The translations under genes were made by a program, and so were the position numbers. From Sphaerochaeta sp032144095 (lineage in GTDB: Bacteria; Spirochaetota; Spirochaetia; Sphaerochaetales; Sphaerochaetaceae), in assembly GCF_032144095.1 (NCBI RefSeq), contig NZ_JAVSNJ010000014.1, positions 8,111 through 72,110 of the forward strand: 64,000 nt of DNA, read 5' to 3'. The notes under the pieces were generated by a model. That model did not search any database and was not told where the DNA came from. It was given only the letters and a program-made list of their open reading frames with translations. This document shows, piece by piece, positions 8,459-17,122 of the stretch; the first letter of the stretch is position 1; every line of letters begins with the position of its first letter.

Positions 8459-9936
8459 GCTGAAGCTCTCCGTTTGAATAAGTTCTTCTTGATTACAGGC
8501 CAAAGCAACGAAAAAACAATGAAGGATGCAAACACAATGGTCAAGGGTCTGGTAAATATCATAAAGAAATTATCGTACATGGTATTCGTAAGGGTTATCG
8601 CTTCCTCAAGCATAGGGCCAAGCAACAGGGCCAATGCAACTGGGGACAGGGGGTAGTCATACTTAAGCATGAAATATCCCACAATTCCTGCGACAAACAT
8701 AGTGACAACATCCATCATATTCTGTTGAATAGAAAAGGATCCTACTGTAGCAAGCACTACAATAATCACTGCCAGTATTTGTTTGGGAATGATTAGAATC
8801 TTTCCAGCAAACTTGCAGAAGGCCCACCCCACGAAGAAAATCATTATGTTAACTATTGCAAAACCTACAAGCAATGTGTAGACGGTGCTGGCATGTTGAG
8901 TAAAAAGAAGAGGGCCTGGGCGTAATCCATGTATGATCATTGCCCCAAGGAAAATTGCCGCAGGGGCACTGCCTGGGATGCTTAAGGTAAGTAATGGTAT
9001 CAAAGAGCCTCCAGTAACTCCGTTGTTAGCGGCTTCACTGGCAATAATACCTTCATCTGACCCATTGCCAAATTTCTCAGGATGCTTGCTTGCTTTTTTT
9101 GCTTCATTATATGACAAAAAGGAAGCAATATCTGGACCTGCAGCGGGGATGATTCCAATCACAATTCCAATTATCGTCGATCGGATCAAGTTAAAACTAT
9201 TTGCTAGTATTGATTTTATGGATAATCGCATTTTACTTACTTTTGAAGCTTTTTCACTTTGTTTGGTATCCTCAAGCATCTTGAAGACTTCAGGAAGGCT
9301 GAATAGTCCTATAAGGACAGAGACAGTTTCCAAACCACCAGTAAGTTGAAAATTCCCAAAGGTAAATCTAGGGAATCCAAGCATCGGGTCTTGCCCAATG
9401 GTTGCAATCAAGAGGGTCAAGAACCCAACAAAAAGTCCTTTGAGCATATTTCCTTCACTAAGTATTGAAACAACACTCAGGCCGAAAATTGCGATCATCA
9501 TCTGCTCTGGAGGACCAACCTTCAGGGCAACTATTGCAAGTAATGGGGCAAAAAGCAGCAGGGCTATGGAGGAAGCAAACCCTCCAAATGCCGAACTAAA
9601 TGTAACCAAGGCCAAGGCTTCTCCGCTCCTACCCTGTTTCACCAGCTCCCGTCCCTCAAGGCTTGTGGGCACGCTTGCAGGAGTTCCTGGAATGCCAATA
9701 AGAACCGCCGGAATGGATCCTCCATAAATAGCACCACAATAGACTCCACTGAGCAACAATAGAGCAGCACCAGGCTCAAGAACATATGAAAAAGGGACAA
9801 ATACGGCAACTCCCATGGTGGCGCTAAAGCCAGGAAGGGCCCCAAAAATAATCCCAATTGCTACCCCTAGAAACTCAAACAGTAAATTCTGAGGAGTAAA
9901 GGCACCTTGAAGGCCCAGCATAATATTTTCGATCAT
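8455..9936 (-). CDS. TTT transporter large membrane subunit TctA (TTT-1)
   Basis: 493 residues with about 10-12 hydrophobic segments. TctA hallmarks are present: FGALPGFSATMGVAVFVPFSY, YGGSIPAVLIGIPGTPAS, GIIPAAGPDIASFLSYNEAKK and EAANNGVTGGSLIPLLTLSIPG. It forms the channel of a secondary, ion-driven carboxylate importer in the inner membrane, together with TctB (next upstream gene) and the periplasmic TctC. The gap to TctB is 9 bases. Paralogue of the TctA at 20325-21839, but clearly diverged and AT-rich. Confidence 0.94.
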   Translation of the reverse strand: MIENIMLGLQGAFTPQNLLFEFLGVAIGIIFGALPGFSATMGVAVFVPFSYVLEPGAALLLLSGVYCGAIYGGSIPAVLIGIPGTPASVPTSLEGRELVKQGRSGEALALVTFSSAFGGFASSIALLLFAPLLAIVALKVGPPEQMMIAIFGLSVVSILSEGNMLKGLFVGFLTLLIATIGQDPMLGFPRFTFGNFQLTGGLETVSVLIGLFSLPEVFKMLEDTKQSEKASKVSKMRLSIKSILANSFNLIRSTIIGIVIGIIPAAGPDIASFLSYNEAKKASKHPEKFGNGSDEGIIASEAANNGVTGGSLIPLLTLSIPGSAPAAIFLGAMIIHGLRPGPLLFTQHASTVYTLLVGFAIVNIMIFFVGWAFCKFAGKILIIPKQILAVIIVVLATVGSFSIQQNMMDVVTMFVAGIVGYFMLKYDYPLSPVALALLLGPMLEEAITLTNTMYDNFFMIFTRPLTIVFASFIVFSLLWPVIKKNLFKRRASA

Positions 9937-9945
9937 ATCAATCTC

Positions 9946-10380
9946 CTACAGATTGAGGGAGACCCAAGCACCCTCTGGAAGAATCACCGAAAGCCCACGA
10001 CTGAATAAAAAATACATAGCCAAACTCAGTACAATGGGGAATAGGTAGAACAACAGCCCCTTCTTCAGTTTCAAAAACCAAAGCCCCGAATACAAGAAAA
10101 GGATTGTGGATAGGATATACCCAATTTTTGTCAGCAAGAGCAGGGATATACCTATCAAAATCGTGAACACCAGTATTCTGAGTGAATTTTCCTTCCCTAT
10201 TGAAATCTCTTCCTTCTGTGGTTTAACAAATAAAGCAATGGTAAGAAGGGAACTACAAATGAGAAGGACCAAAGGATATTCACTGGCACCATCAGGAATT
10301 TTTGCTATTTGTGTTGCAAATGCAATCTGGATCGCACCAAAAAACAACAGGAAAACTCTATTGCCCGTAAGTTTATACAT
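9946..10380 (-). CDS. TTT transporter small membrane subunit TctB (TTT-1)
   Basis: 144 residues with four predicted membrane helices (starting NRVFLLFFGAIQIAFA), typical of TctB size and topology. TctB is the four-helix accessory subunit of TctA. The start MYKLTGNRV at 10380 is preceded by CGGAGA at 7-8 bases; a longer upstream reading to 10428 would run through the intergenic hairpin and is rejected. Sits between TctC and TctA in the usual order. Confidence 0.88.
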   Translation of the reverse strand: MYKLTGNRVFLLFFGAIQIAFATQIAKIPDGASEYPLVLLICSSLLTIALFVKPQKEEISIGKENSLRILVFTILIGISLLLLTKIGYILSTILFLYSGLWFLKLKKGLLFYLFPIVLSLAMYFLFSRGLSVILPEGAWVSLNL

Positions 10381-10400
10381 ACATATTCTCCGATATATAA

Positions 10401-10424
10401 TCCGGACAGCACAAGCTGTCCGGA
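10401..10424 (-). other. Intercistronic hairpin after tctC (TTT-1)
   Basis: Perfect 10-bp stem TCCGGACAGC / GCTGTCCGGA with a 4-base loop, between tctC and tctB. No U-run follows on the minus strand, so it is not a full terminator. Such hairpins can protect the 3' end of the binding-protein mRNA and raise its level over the membrane subunits. Confidence 0.75.
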
Positions 10425-10442
10425 ACAACCTTTAAAAACAAA

Positions 10443-11420
10443 CTATTTGGATAGATTAGAATCCATGATGAGCTTCTGGTAGAACTTATGGTTCTCTTCA
10501 TAATACTTTGAGAAGTCTGCATTATTCATATACTCTGCAAACGTACCAGCATTCAGAGCTTCTGCAAGGTATTGGGGATTACTCAGTACTTTTGCCATGG
10601 CAACGTCAATTGTAGCGACTACGTCAGCACTCAAGCCAGCGGGTCCGACAAGGGCTCTCCACATTGTGTGCTCAAAGTCATATCCAGATTCCTTGATGGT
10701 GGGAATGGAGGGTGTCAGTTCGAAACGAGTTGCGCTTGAGATAGCAATGGGAACAACGTTTCCAGCCTCAATCTGAGCAAGAGCTTCACTAACAAATGGA
10801 ACTGCAACAGTACAGTTGCCACCAGCTACAGCTGTGATAGCGGCCGCACCACTCTGGAAAACCATTCTTTTGAATGTAACACCGGCTTTCTCTTCAAGGC
10901 TCATACGGAGAAAATCATGGCTGGTCCAAGCACCGCCTAGACCAAAAGTCATTCCGGCAGGGTTCTTCTTTGCTGCTTCAATAAGCTGCTTCATATTGGT
11001 AATTCCAGAAGCCTTCGAAACGACAACAATATGTGGGTCATTTGAGAAGAGAGAGATTGGGGTGAAGGATGTATTATCATACTTGATCCCTTCAAACAAA
11101 AGAGCATCATTGGTCTGGGTTGAAGAGAAATACCCTAGGGTATATCCATCAGCTTTTGCATTCGCGAGTTGAGTGAAACCAATAGTTCCACTTCCGCCGC
11201 TGACGTTCTGCACAATAAATTTCTGACCAAGTTCCTGCTCAAGGTATTTGGTAAGCAGACGAACAGAAATGTCAGCACCACCACCAGCTCCATAAGGGAC
11301 TATCATCTGGATAGTCTTGTTGGGATAGCTGGATACAGGCTTTTGTTCCTCAGCACCACTGGCAAAGACCAGTGAGGAGACCATCAAAAAGGCAAGGGCA
11401 AGAGATACAATCTTCTTCAT
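10443..11420 (-). CDS. TTT periplasmic solute-binding protein TctC/Bug (TTT-1)
   Basis: 325 residues. N-terminal signal peptide MKKIVSLALAFLMVSSLVFA then SGAEEQ; no lipobox Cys, so probably a soluble periplasmic protein. Bug-family marks are present: YPNKTIQMIVPYGAGGGADI, NVSGGSGTIGFTQLA and a conserved Asp-bearing mid-region. Bug proteins bind small carboxylates such as dicarboxylates, hydroxy acids or aromatic acids. First gene of the TTT-1 operon, with a sigma-70-type promoter and a TGTATACA operator just upstream. The downstream hairpin at 10401 fits excess production over TctB/TctA. Confidence 0.94.
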   Translation of the reverse strand: MKKIVSLALAFLMVSSLVFASGAEEQKPVSSYPNKTIQMIVPYGAGGGADISVRLLTKYLEQELGQKFIVQNVSGGSGTIGFTQLANAKADGYTLGYFSSTQTNDALLFEGIKYDNTSFTPISLFSNDPHIVVVSKASGITNMKQLIEAAKKNPAGMTFGLGGAWTSHDFLRMSLEEKAGVTFKRMVFQSGAAAITAVAGGNCTVAVPFVSEALAQIEAGNVVPIAISSATRFELTPSIPTIKESGYDFEHTMWRALVGPAGLSADVVATIDVAMAKVLSNPQYLAEALNAGTFAEYMNNADFSKYYEENHKFYQKLIMDSNLSK

Positions 11421-11449
11421 TTTCTACTCCATTTTCTATATTTGTATAT

Positions 11450-11457
11450 TGTATACA
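11450..11457. promoter_or_regulatory. TGTATACA operator at TTT-1 start site
   Basis: ATTGTATACATT palindrome, 2 bases downstream of the TTT-1 -10 box. The placement matches the transketolase operon almost exactly and suggests repression by the same GntR-type protein. A weaker version (TTGTATACC) lies at 11586-11593, about 100 bases upstream of the -35. Confidence 0.6.
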
Positions 11458-11459
11458 TT

Positions 11460-11488
11460 ACAATATCATGAACAACACAACCTGTCAA
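11460..11488 (-). promoter_or_regulatory. Sigma-70-type promoter of TTT-1
   Basis: Minus strand TTGACA (11483-11488), 17-base spacer, TATTGT (11460-11465). The rest of the AT-rich intergenic region (11421-11692) shows no gene. Confidence 0.6.
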
Positions 11489-11692
11489 TAATAAGATTTA
11501 TTATCTGTAACATAAATAATTAGTTTATCTCCAAATATTAGATGTTACTTTTAATATATTTATGAATGTGTGTAATAATCTAAATTGTATACCAAAAATA
11601 ATCCTAAACCAATCTCATCACTCCCACTAGAATTATTCAAACGTCTTTACCTATGGGAAAATAATTTTATCTATCTACTACCAATAATAAAG

Positions 11693-12358
11693 TCAGTTAA
11701 AATGTGCTATTCCCAACTTCCTTGCAACATCCTGGATGCAGAGTTGCGGCGATGAGAGGGTGCGTATCCTTGTCTGGGCCTGGACTACATCCTGCATATG
11801 GGCCATGGATGCCTGTGCCAGGATAATGGTATCGGCATCCTTTATTTCACGGGCCATATCCAGGACGAGCTTGTCATGCTTGGCCTTATGCCCGGCCTTA
11901 AGCTGCACGATCGCCTCTGGACAGCAGAGGGAAGAGAGCTTTATCGTTTTTTTCTGAAGGGAAGCTTCCTCTTCCAATTTCTTCAAGGTAGGGTTTACTG
12001 TTGATTCGGCTGTTGCCAGAACGGCTATCCTCTCCCCTTGCTGTACAGCAAGAGCGCACATTGCATCATCGATTGCAATGATAGGGGTGGTAAAAAATGG
12101 TCTTGCGGCGACCACATGGGGGGTAAGGGTTGAACAGGTTACCACGATGAGGTCAGCGCCTGTGAGTTGGGCACTTTGCAGGTCATGCATCAGGCGCATC
12201 CGGTTCTCGATGGAAAAGATGCCACGTTCAGCAGGATCTGCTGCCAGGAATTCATCAAGCATGTTGTAGATCTTGACATCGCCTACTGCTGCCCTGAGAT
12301 CTTTCTCAAAGGTTTCATAGACACTCTTTACCGTATGGATCAGTACAATTCTTTTCAT
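11693..12358 (-). CDS. Asp/Glu/hydantoin racemase superfamily protein, copy 1
   Basis: 221 residues, start MKRIVLIHTVKS at 12358 with AGGA six bases upstream; an ATG two codons earlier overlaps that ribosome site. The first catalytic-Cys motif is clear (VVTCSTLTPHV). The position where racemases carry the second Cys (LGCxx) reads LAQASMAH, so the two-base racemisation mechanism looks incomplete. The protein may be a one-Cys isomerase or decarboxylase-like member, or act on another substrate. Paralogue of 18498-19163; both share the CSTLTP and LAQASMAH blocks. Last gene of the pdxA-A/TRAP operon, after the DctP hairpin. Base composition resembles pdxA, not the AT-rich TRAP genes it follows. 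Confidence 0.82.
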   Translation of the reverse strand: MKRIVLIHTVKSVYETFEKDLRAAVGDVKIYNMLDEFLAADPAERGIFSIENRMRLMHDLQSAQLTGADLIVVTCSTLTPHVVAARPFFTTPIIAIDDAMCALAVQQGERIAVLATAESTVNPTLKKLEEEASLQKKTIKLSSLCCPEAIVQLKAGHKAKHDKLVLDMAREIKDADTIILAQASMAHMQDVVQAQTRIRTLSSPQLCIQDVARKLGIAHFN

Positions 12359-12457
12359 TGTCATCCTCGTGGGAAACTAAGTAATACTCAACTATACACA
12401 TTTGCTAGAAGCATCATCTACAGATTAAAATTGTAGATATATCCATGCAATAGATAC

Positions 12458-12486
12458 GAGAGAGGCTGTCAAATGACAGCACTCTC
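12458..12486 (-). other. Intercistronic hairpin after dctP
   Basis: GCTGTC/GACAGC core stem extended by GAGAG/CTCTC across a small bulge, lying between dctP and the racemase-like gene. No U-run follows on the minus strand. Probably protects dctP mRNA and reduces read-through into the last gene. Confidence 0.65.
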
Positions 12487-12503
12487 CGTATCACTATATA
12501 TTT

Positions 12504-13484
12504 TTATTTATTGAGCAAAACAAGCATTTCGTCACCATACTGACTTGTATATAGGGCCTTTGAACCAGACATCAAGCTCTTAAACGCTTGCTTATCGGGA
12601 TTCTCGATGACCTGGACCCCAGCATCCTTAATTTTTTGAAGATAGTTTATGTTTTCCCTATCATTTACAGAATACACGATTGCCTGGGCCTCTTTAGCCG
12701 CTCTGGTTATTATTTCTTTCTGCTCTTCTGTAAGCTTGTTCCAAGTAGTGCCGCCTGCGCTAAACAACATTGGAGTATAGACGTGTGAAGTCATGGAGAG
12801 ATATTTTTGTACCTCATGGAACCTCTGGTTGTATATTTCACTCAAAGGGTTCTCCTGACCATCTACTACTCCCTGCTGCAAAGAAGAATACAATTCTGAG
12901 ATATCCATAGGAACAGGGATAGCTCCAGCACTTTCCCAAGCTTTGACTTGGAATGTTGCAGGCAACGTCCTAAGCTTTAGGCCCTTCAGATCAGCAGGAG
13001 AACTAACAGGTCTCTTGGAATTGGTAAGCTGTCTGAATCCGATTTCCCAGAAAGTAAGAGCATGAATTCCCTTTTTCTCTAATTTATCACCAATAGCCTT
13101 GCCTGCAGGACCTGCAACAGCGGCTCTAGCCTCTTCAATCGAATCAAACATGTAAGGAAGTTCAAATACCTGAATTTCAGGGGTAAGGCTTGAATAATAG
13201 GCGTCACCACATACTCCAAAATCAACAGTACCCTGCTGCATACCGCTTACCATAGAAGAGGGAGATCCAAGGGTGGTATCATAAAAAACCTTAACACTCA
13301 TTGTACCTTTTGAATATTCTTCAACTTTTTGTGCGAATTGTGCCATACCTTGTCCAGCAGGACTGGTAGCAGACATTCCCCCAGTAGATACTGACAATTC
13401 AAGTTTCTTTGTTTCCTTATCGCCAGCTGCAAACAACATACCCATACTTACCATAAGAATGAGAACCATCACACTTTTTTTCAT
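12504..13484 (-). CDS. TRAP transporter solute-binding protein (DctP family)
   Basis: 326 residues with a signal peptide (MKKSVMVLILMVSMGMLFAA) and no lipobox. DctP marks are present: GTVDFGVCGDAYYSS, ELPYMFDSIEEARA, the ligand-carboxylate Arg region LKGLKLRTLPATFQ and SLQQGVVDGQENPL. It captures an organic acid in the periplasm and hands it to DctQ/DctM. Follows dctM by 33 bases. The downstream hairpin suggests its mRNA is stabilised. AT-rich compared with pdxA upstream. Confidence 0.94.
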   Translation of the reverse strand: MKKSVMVLILMVSMGMLFAAGDKETKKLELSVSTGGMSATSPAGQGMAQFAQKVEEYSKGTMSVKVFYDTTLGSPSSMVSGMQQGTVDFGVCGDAYYSSLTPEIQVFELPYMFDSIEEARAAVAGPAGKAIGDKLEKKGIHALTFWEIGFRQLTNSKRPVSSPADLKGLKLRTLPATFQVKAWESAGAIPVPMDISELYSSLQQGVVDGQENPLSEIYNQRFHEVQKYLSMTSHVYTPMLFSAGGTTWNKLTEEQKEIITRAAKEAQAIVYSVNDRENINYLQKIKDAGVQVIENPDKQAFKSLMSGSKALYTSQYGDEMLVLLNK

Positions 13485-13517
13485 CTTTTTCTCCTACTAT
13501 TTTTTTCCAACCAATTT

Positions 13518-14795
13518 CTATTTGCCAAGACTTGGCAAAAACAAAGAAATTTGGGGGAATAAAACGATCAATATAATTGCTGCAAACATTGCAAATAGAA
13601 ATGGAACGACTTTTTTGCTGACCATCAAGACAGGTCGATTGGCAATATTGGAAGCCACGAAGAGGGTCATTCCGACAGGTGGGGTAACAAGACCCATACA
13701 AAAGGTTGCTACCATGACAACTCCAAAGTGGATAGGGTTAATCCCCATAGCGATTGCTGAAGGAGTTAGGATAGGAGCAAATATCAGTACAGCTGGCACA
13801 GGATCAAGAAACATCCCAACAACAAGTAACACTAAAGTGACTATCAACATAAACACTTGTGGATTACTGGAAATGGAGGTACTCATAAGGGCAATTTGTT
13901 GAGGCAATCCCTCCCGAGTCATAATCCAACTAAAAAGCTGAGTTACGGCAACGATGCTCAGTATTATTCCAGTACCTTTGATGGAATTATAGAGACATTT
14001 CAATAAGGATTTTATTGTCAGTTCCTTATAAATGAAAAACCCTACAAAAATGGCATAGAAGCAACTAAAAGCAGCGGCTTCAGTAGGCGTAAAAATCCCA
14101 GAATATATACCACCCAAAATCGTAACAGGAGTAAGCAGGGCCCAAATGGAGTCTTTGAAAGAGAGCAATACCTTTTTCATGGAGAAGGGATCGCCACCAC
14201 GGTATCCTTTCTTTACAGATATAAATACCGTTACGACCATCATGCTAACAGCAATAAGAAGACCGGGAACCAATCCAGCCAAGAGCATGTCGCCTACTGA
14301 ATTACTTGTAGAGACACTATATAAAACCATAAGGATGCTCGGGGGTATCATTGGACCAAGGGTTCCACCTGCAGCTTGCAAGGCACTTGCAAAGTCAATA
14401 TCATATCCATTTTTTACCAAAGCGGGGATCATCATACCACCAATTGCAGCTACACAAGCGGCTCCAGAACCAGTCATTGCAGCAAAGAATGCACTTGCAA
14501 CAATAACGACCAAAGCCAAGCCTCCAGGGAGCCCGCCTACAAGTGCAGTAGAGAATGATATGATGCGTTTTGAAATACCTCCAGACTCCATCAGTGCACC
14601 TGAAATAATGAAGAAGGGAATAGCCATAAGGGTATAGGACCCGACTCCTCCAAGCATCTGATTTGCGACGATGTTCATAGGAATATTCATAAATCCTATA
14701 ATATAAACGACCGCACCAAGACCCATTGCACCAACAACAGGAACGCCTAAAAATAAAAATACAAGGAAGAAAACAATGATTAATATGCTGGTCAT
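13518..14795 (-). CDS. TRAP transporter large permease (DctM)
   Basis: 425 residues, about 12 membrane helices, starting MTSILIIVFFLVFLFLGVPV. DctM marks: GAMGLGAVVYIIGF, IPFFIISGALMESGGIS, GSGAACVAAIGGMMIPAL, GGTLGPMIPPSILMVLYS and FLDPVPAVLIFAPILTP. It forms the sodium-coupled transport channel. The start overlaps the DctQ stop (ATGA), so the two are translationally coupled. Confidence 0.95.
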   Translation of the reverse strand: MTSILIIVFFLVFLFLGVPVVGAMGLGAVVYIIGFMNIPMNIVANQMLGGVGSYTLMAIPFFIISGALMESGGISKRIISFSTALVGGLPGGLALVVIVASAFFAAMTGSGAACVAAIGGMMIPALVKNGYDIDFASALQAAGGTLGPMIPPSILMVLYSVSTSNSVGDMLLAGLVPGLLIAVSMMVVTVFISVKKGYRGGDPFSMKKVLLSFKDSIWALLTPVTILGGIYSGIFTPTEAAAFSCFYAIFVGFFIYKELTIKSLLKCLYNSIKGTGIILSIVAVTQLFSWIMTREGLPQQIALMSTSISSNPQVFMLIVTLVLLVVGMFLDPVPAVLIFAPILTPSAIAMGINPIHFGVVMVATFCMGLVTPPVGMTLFVASNIANRPVLMVSKKVVPFLFAMFAAIILIVLFPQISLFLPSLGK

Positions 14796-15289
14796 AGCTG
14801 AGCCTCATTTTTAGTAATAAGTGTCTTACATAACTGATATGTCTTTATGCTTAGGAAGGACAACCATAAGACGCTACCGATACTCATAGCTAAGGTTGTA
14901 ACATAGACAGGAATATTGAGAATTGCGGTAAATTGTTCTGTCCTTGCTTGAAGCATGACAATTTTCCAGCTCTGCACACAAACGATAAGGATAAAAACAA
15001 TAAACAGGACATTTTGTCCAATAGAAACCATTGTTTTTACTTTTCCGTGTAGGGAATCGCGAAGCAAAGTAATGGTGATATGACCATCATTGAGACTAGC
15101 GAGAGCAGCTCCAAAGAAAATGACCCAATTGAATAGCAAAACTGTAAGTTCCTCATTCCAGGGAATTGCTACTTTAAATACGTATCGCGTCATAATTCCC
15201 AGATTCACGAGAAGCACCCAGCCCAATACAATTGCTCCTAATGTCAGCTCAAATCCTGATTTCAGTAATTCTAGTTTTTCTTTTTTCAT
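14792..15289 (-). CDS. TRAP transporter small permease (DctQ)
   Basis: 165 residues with four membrane helices and the DctQ signature RYVFKVAIPWNEELTVLLFNWVIFFGAA. Helps DctM assemble or couple. The start MKKEKLELL at 15289 has GAGGA 8 bases upstream; an ATG at 15304 inside that site is rejected. It begins 4 bases after the cyclase stop. Confidence 0.92.
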   Translation of the reverse strand: MKKEKLELLKSGFELTLGAIVLGWVLLVNLGIMTRYVFKVAIPWNEELTVLLFNWVIFFGAALASLNDGHITITLLRDSLHGKVKTMVSIGQNVLFIVFILIVCVQSWKIVMLQARTEQFTAILNIPVYVTTLAMSIGSVLWLSFLSIKTYQLCKTLITKNEAQL

Positions 15290-15293
15290 CAAT

Positions 15294-15959
15294 CTAATCC
15301 TCATTGTTACGAACTACTACACGAACAGGACAACCATCTACATGCTTCAAATTGAGAGGCAGGCAGAAAAATTCACAGCTATCACCTTTGATGGAATGAA
15401 AATTGGTCAGATACTCAATAAGAAGAATATTGTTTCGTAAAAGAATGGTATGTGTTTTTTGTTCTTCAGGAGAGACAGGCCTTTCTTGAAGAAGTCTGAT
15501 AGAGTAATCTTGAGGAAAATCAAAACCAACTGCTGTAGGTTGCTGGTCTAAAATCCAGTATATTGCATCATCAGTAAGATAAGGGGAATTAGACCAAAAT
15601 TCCTTTGTTTCCCAAGAGGTTTCCAAGCCCCAATCACTTCTTATCAATAAGATTTTCTCTAACTTCCTTCCGTTACTTGCTAGTTGCAAATCGGCAGTAG
15701 TAATACCATAATTTGCAATTTGTTCTCTGTTTACGTTAATCACTGATGCCTTTCCATTATAGGCTTCAAGGGAAAAAGCTTCACTATCTGGATATTCCAA
15801 CCCTGTATGCCTTGGAAAATCGATATGAGAAAACCAATGGGATCTCATAAGGAATTCGGTGATTTGCCATGCGTCCCCATTTTGAAACGAAGAGACTTGT
15901 TTGCTTTTGAAGCCATATCTCCAATGCGGTTGTATTGGAAAACTAAGATCAATTAGCAT
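15294..15959 (-). CDS. Cyclase / kynurenine-formamidase-like hydrolase
   Basis: 221 residues. The metal-site signature SHWFSHIDFPRH fits the HxxxHxDxPxH pattern of the cyclase (PF04199) family. These metalloenzymes hydrolyse formamides, cyclic esters or imides. The start MLIDLSFPIQ at 15959 has GGAGG five bases upstream. It lies between pdxA copy A and the TRAP genes, so it probably opens or deacylates the compound imported by the TRAP system. The gene is visibly AT-richer than pdxA 66 bases upstream, as are the dctQMP genes after it, consistent with a cassette brought in behind pdxA. Confidence 0.85.
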   Translation of the reverse strand: MLIDLSFPIQPHWRYGFKSKQVSSFQNGDAWQITEFLMRSHWFSHIDFPRHTGLEYPDSEAFSLEAYNGKASVINVNREQIANYGITTADLQLASNGRKLEKILLIRSDWGLETSWETKEFWSNSPYLTDDAIYWILDQQPTAVGFDFPQDYSIRLLQERPVSPEEQKTHTILLRNNILLIEYLTNFHSIKGDSCEFFCLPLNLKHVDGCPVRVVVRNNED

Positions 15960-16025
15960 TATTACCTCCAAACCTATGTTTTGTAGAAACAACTATCCGT
16001 ATACTCATTTCATCCATGCAATGCC

Positions 16026-17033
16026 TTAGTCACGACCAGCGAGGTGGCTTGCCATCTTGCTGGCCATCTTCACCGCATTCTCAAAGGCCAGGGTCTTCAC
16101 GATCCCCTTGCCAGCAATATCGTACGCCGTACCATGGGCACATGTCACGATGGGGGCGGGAAGCCCTCCTGCAATGGTGATGCCCTCGTCGAAGCCCCTG
16201 AGCTTGAGGGCGATCTGGCCCTGGTCGTGGTACATAGTGACCACCCCGTCAAAATCCCCACGGAAAGCCTTGATGAAGGTGATGTCGCTCGGATAGGGGC
16301 CCGAGGCGTCGATGCCCATCTCACGTGCTGCCTTGATGGCCGGCTCTATGACGTCAATCTCCTCACGACCGCACATCCCGTTCTCTCCGGCATGGGGGTT
16401 GAGTGCTGCCAGAGCCAGGCGGGGCTTGGCCACACCGCTGTTGCGGATGGAGGTGTCTGCAAGGCGAACAGCGCGTAGGATGCTCTCGACGGTGAGATGG
16501 CTGCTCACCTCGCTTATGGGTATGTGGCTGGTGGTGCGGGTGGTCCAGAGGTTCCCCACCACGTTTATCTCCCCGAAGGGCTCGGTGTGGGCGAACAGGT
16601 CGGCCATGAAGTGATGCTCGCTCTCGAACTTGCACCCGGCCTCCTTCATCCCGGCCTTGTTCAGCGGGCCGAAGCAGAAGCCTTCAATCTTCCTGTCCTG
16701 GTAGAGCCTGACAGCCAGCTCGAGCATGTTCAGGTTCGCCTGGCCACAGCTTCTCAGAAGCTTGCCGATGGGCACTTCCCTGGGGTCCAGGTCCTTCTGG
16801 TCCAGCACGGGCAGGCCCTTCTTCCAGTCAGCCTCATCGGCCGAGGATATGACCTGGGTGGGAACGGAGGAGCCGATGATCGCAAACGCGCGCTCGAGGA
16901 TCCTTGCATCCCCAATGATGATGGGTCTGCAATATTTCGCATAAAAATCGGCTACAGCAAGCTTTGCGACGATCTCGGGTCCGACACCCGCCCCATCGCC
17001 AAGCAATATTCCCAATACAGGCTTCTTGTTCAT
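16026..17033 (-). CDS. PdxA-family dehydrogenase, copy A
   Basis: 335 residues, full length for PdxA/PdxA2. Marks: GDGAGVGPEIVAKLA, EHHFMADLFAHTEPFG, TTRTTSHIPISEV, NPHAGENGMCGREEIDVI, FRGDFDGVVTMYHDQGQIALK and GTAYDIAGKG, including the His residues expected to bind divalent metal. The family oxidatively decarboxylates phosphorylated hydroxy acids: 4-phosphohydroxy-threonine in B6 synthesis, or 4-phospho-threonate/erythronate in PdxA2. The catabolic setting argues for a PdxA2-like role, though no DUF1537 kinase is in the window. It differs from copy B at only four positions plus the last three residues. First gene of the TRAP operon, driven by the sigma-54 promoter at 17096. Confidence 0.92.
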   Translation of the reverse strand: MNKKPVLGILLGDGAGVGPEIVAKLAVADFYAKYCRPIIIGDARILERAFAIIGSSVPTQVISSADEADWKKGLPVLDQKDLDPREVPIGKLLRSCGQANLNMLELAVRLYQDRKIEGFCFGPLNKAGMKEAGCKFESEHHFMADLFAHTEPFGEINVVGNLWTTRTTSHIPISEVSSHLTVESILRAVRLADTSIRNSGVAKPRLALAALNPHAGENGMCGREEIDVIEPAIKAAREMGIDASGPYPSDITFIKAFRGDFDGVVTMYHDQGQIALKLRGFDEGITIAGGLPAPIVTCAHGTAYDIAGKGIVKTLAFENAVKMASKMASHLAGRD

Positions 17034-17064
17034 CTGGTATTCCTTATCTCATAGTCGTAGGACA

Positions 17065-17080
17065 GGCACCTGGTGGTGCC
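17065..17080 (-). other. Hairpin in pdxA-A leader
   Basis: GGCACC/GGTGCC stem with a 4-base loop between the predicted sigma-54 start point (about 17084) and the pdxA start. In copy B (23362-23377) two bases differ, but pairing survives through a G-U wobble. Not followed by a U-run; possible RNA stability or control element. Confidence 0.5.
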
Positions 17081-17095
17081 GACAAGGACAAGGAA

Positions 17096-17110
17096 GCAAG
17101 TTGCGTGCCA
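17096..17110 (-). promoter_or_regulatory. Sigma-54 (-24/-12) promoter of pdxA-A/TRAP operon
   Basis: Minus strand TGGCACGCAACTTGC, a perfect match to the sigma-54 consensus TGGCACG-N4-TTGC. The start point should be about 17084, giving a leader of about 50 bases. The promoter is also embedded in an inverted repeat CAAGTTG/CAACTTG. Such promoters need an AAA+ activator; the candidate gene is at 23595-25481. Confidence 0.85.
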
Positions 17111-17122
17111 ACTTGAAAGAAT

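Noticed and set aside
12458..12486. Hairpin after dctP as a terminator
   Set aside because: No U-run follows on the minus strand and the racemase-like gene continues on the same strand without a clear promoter of its own.
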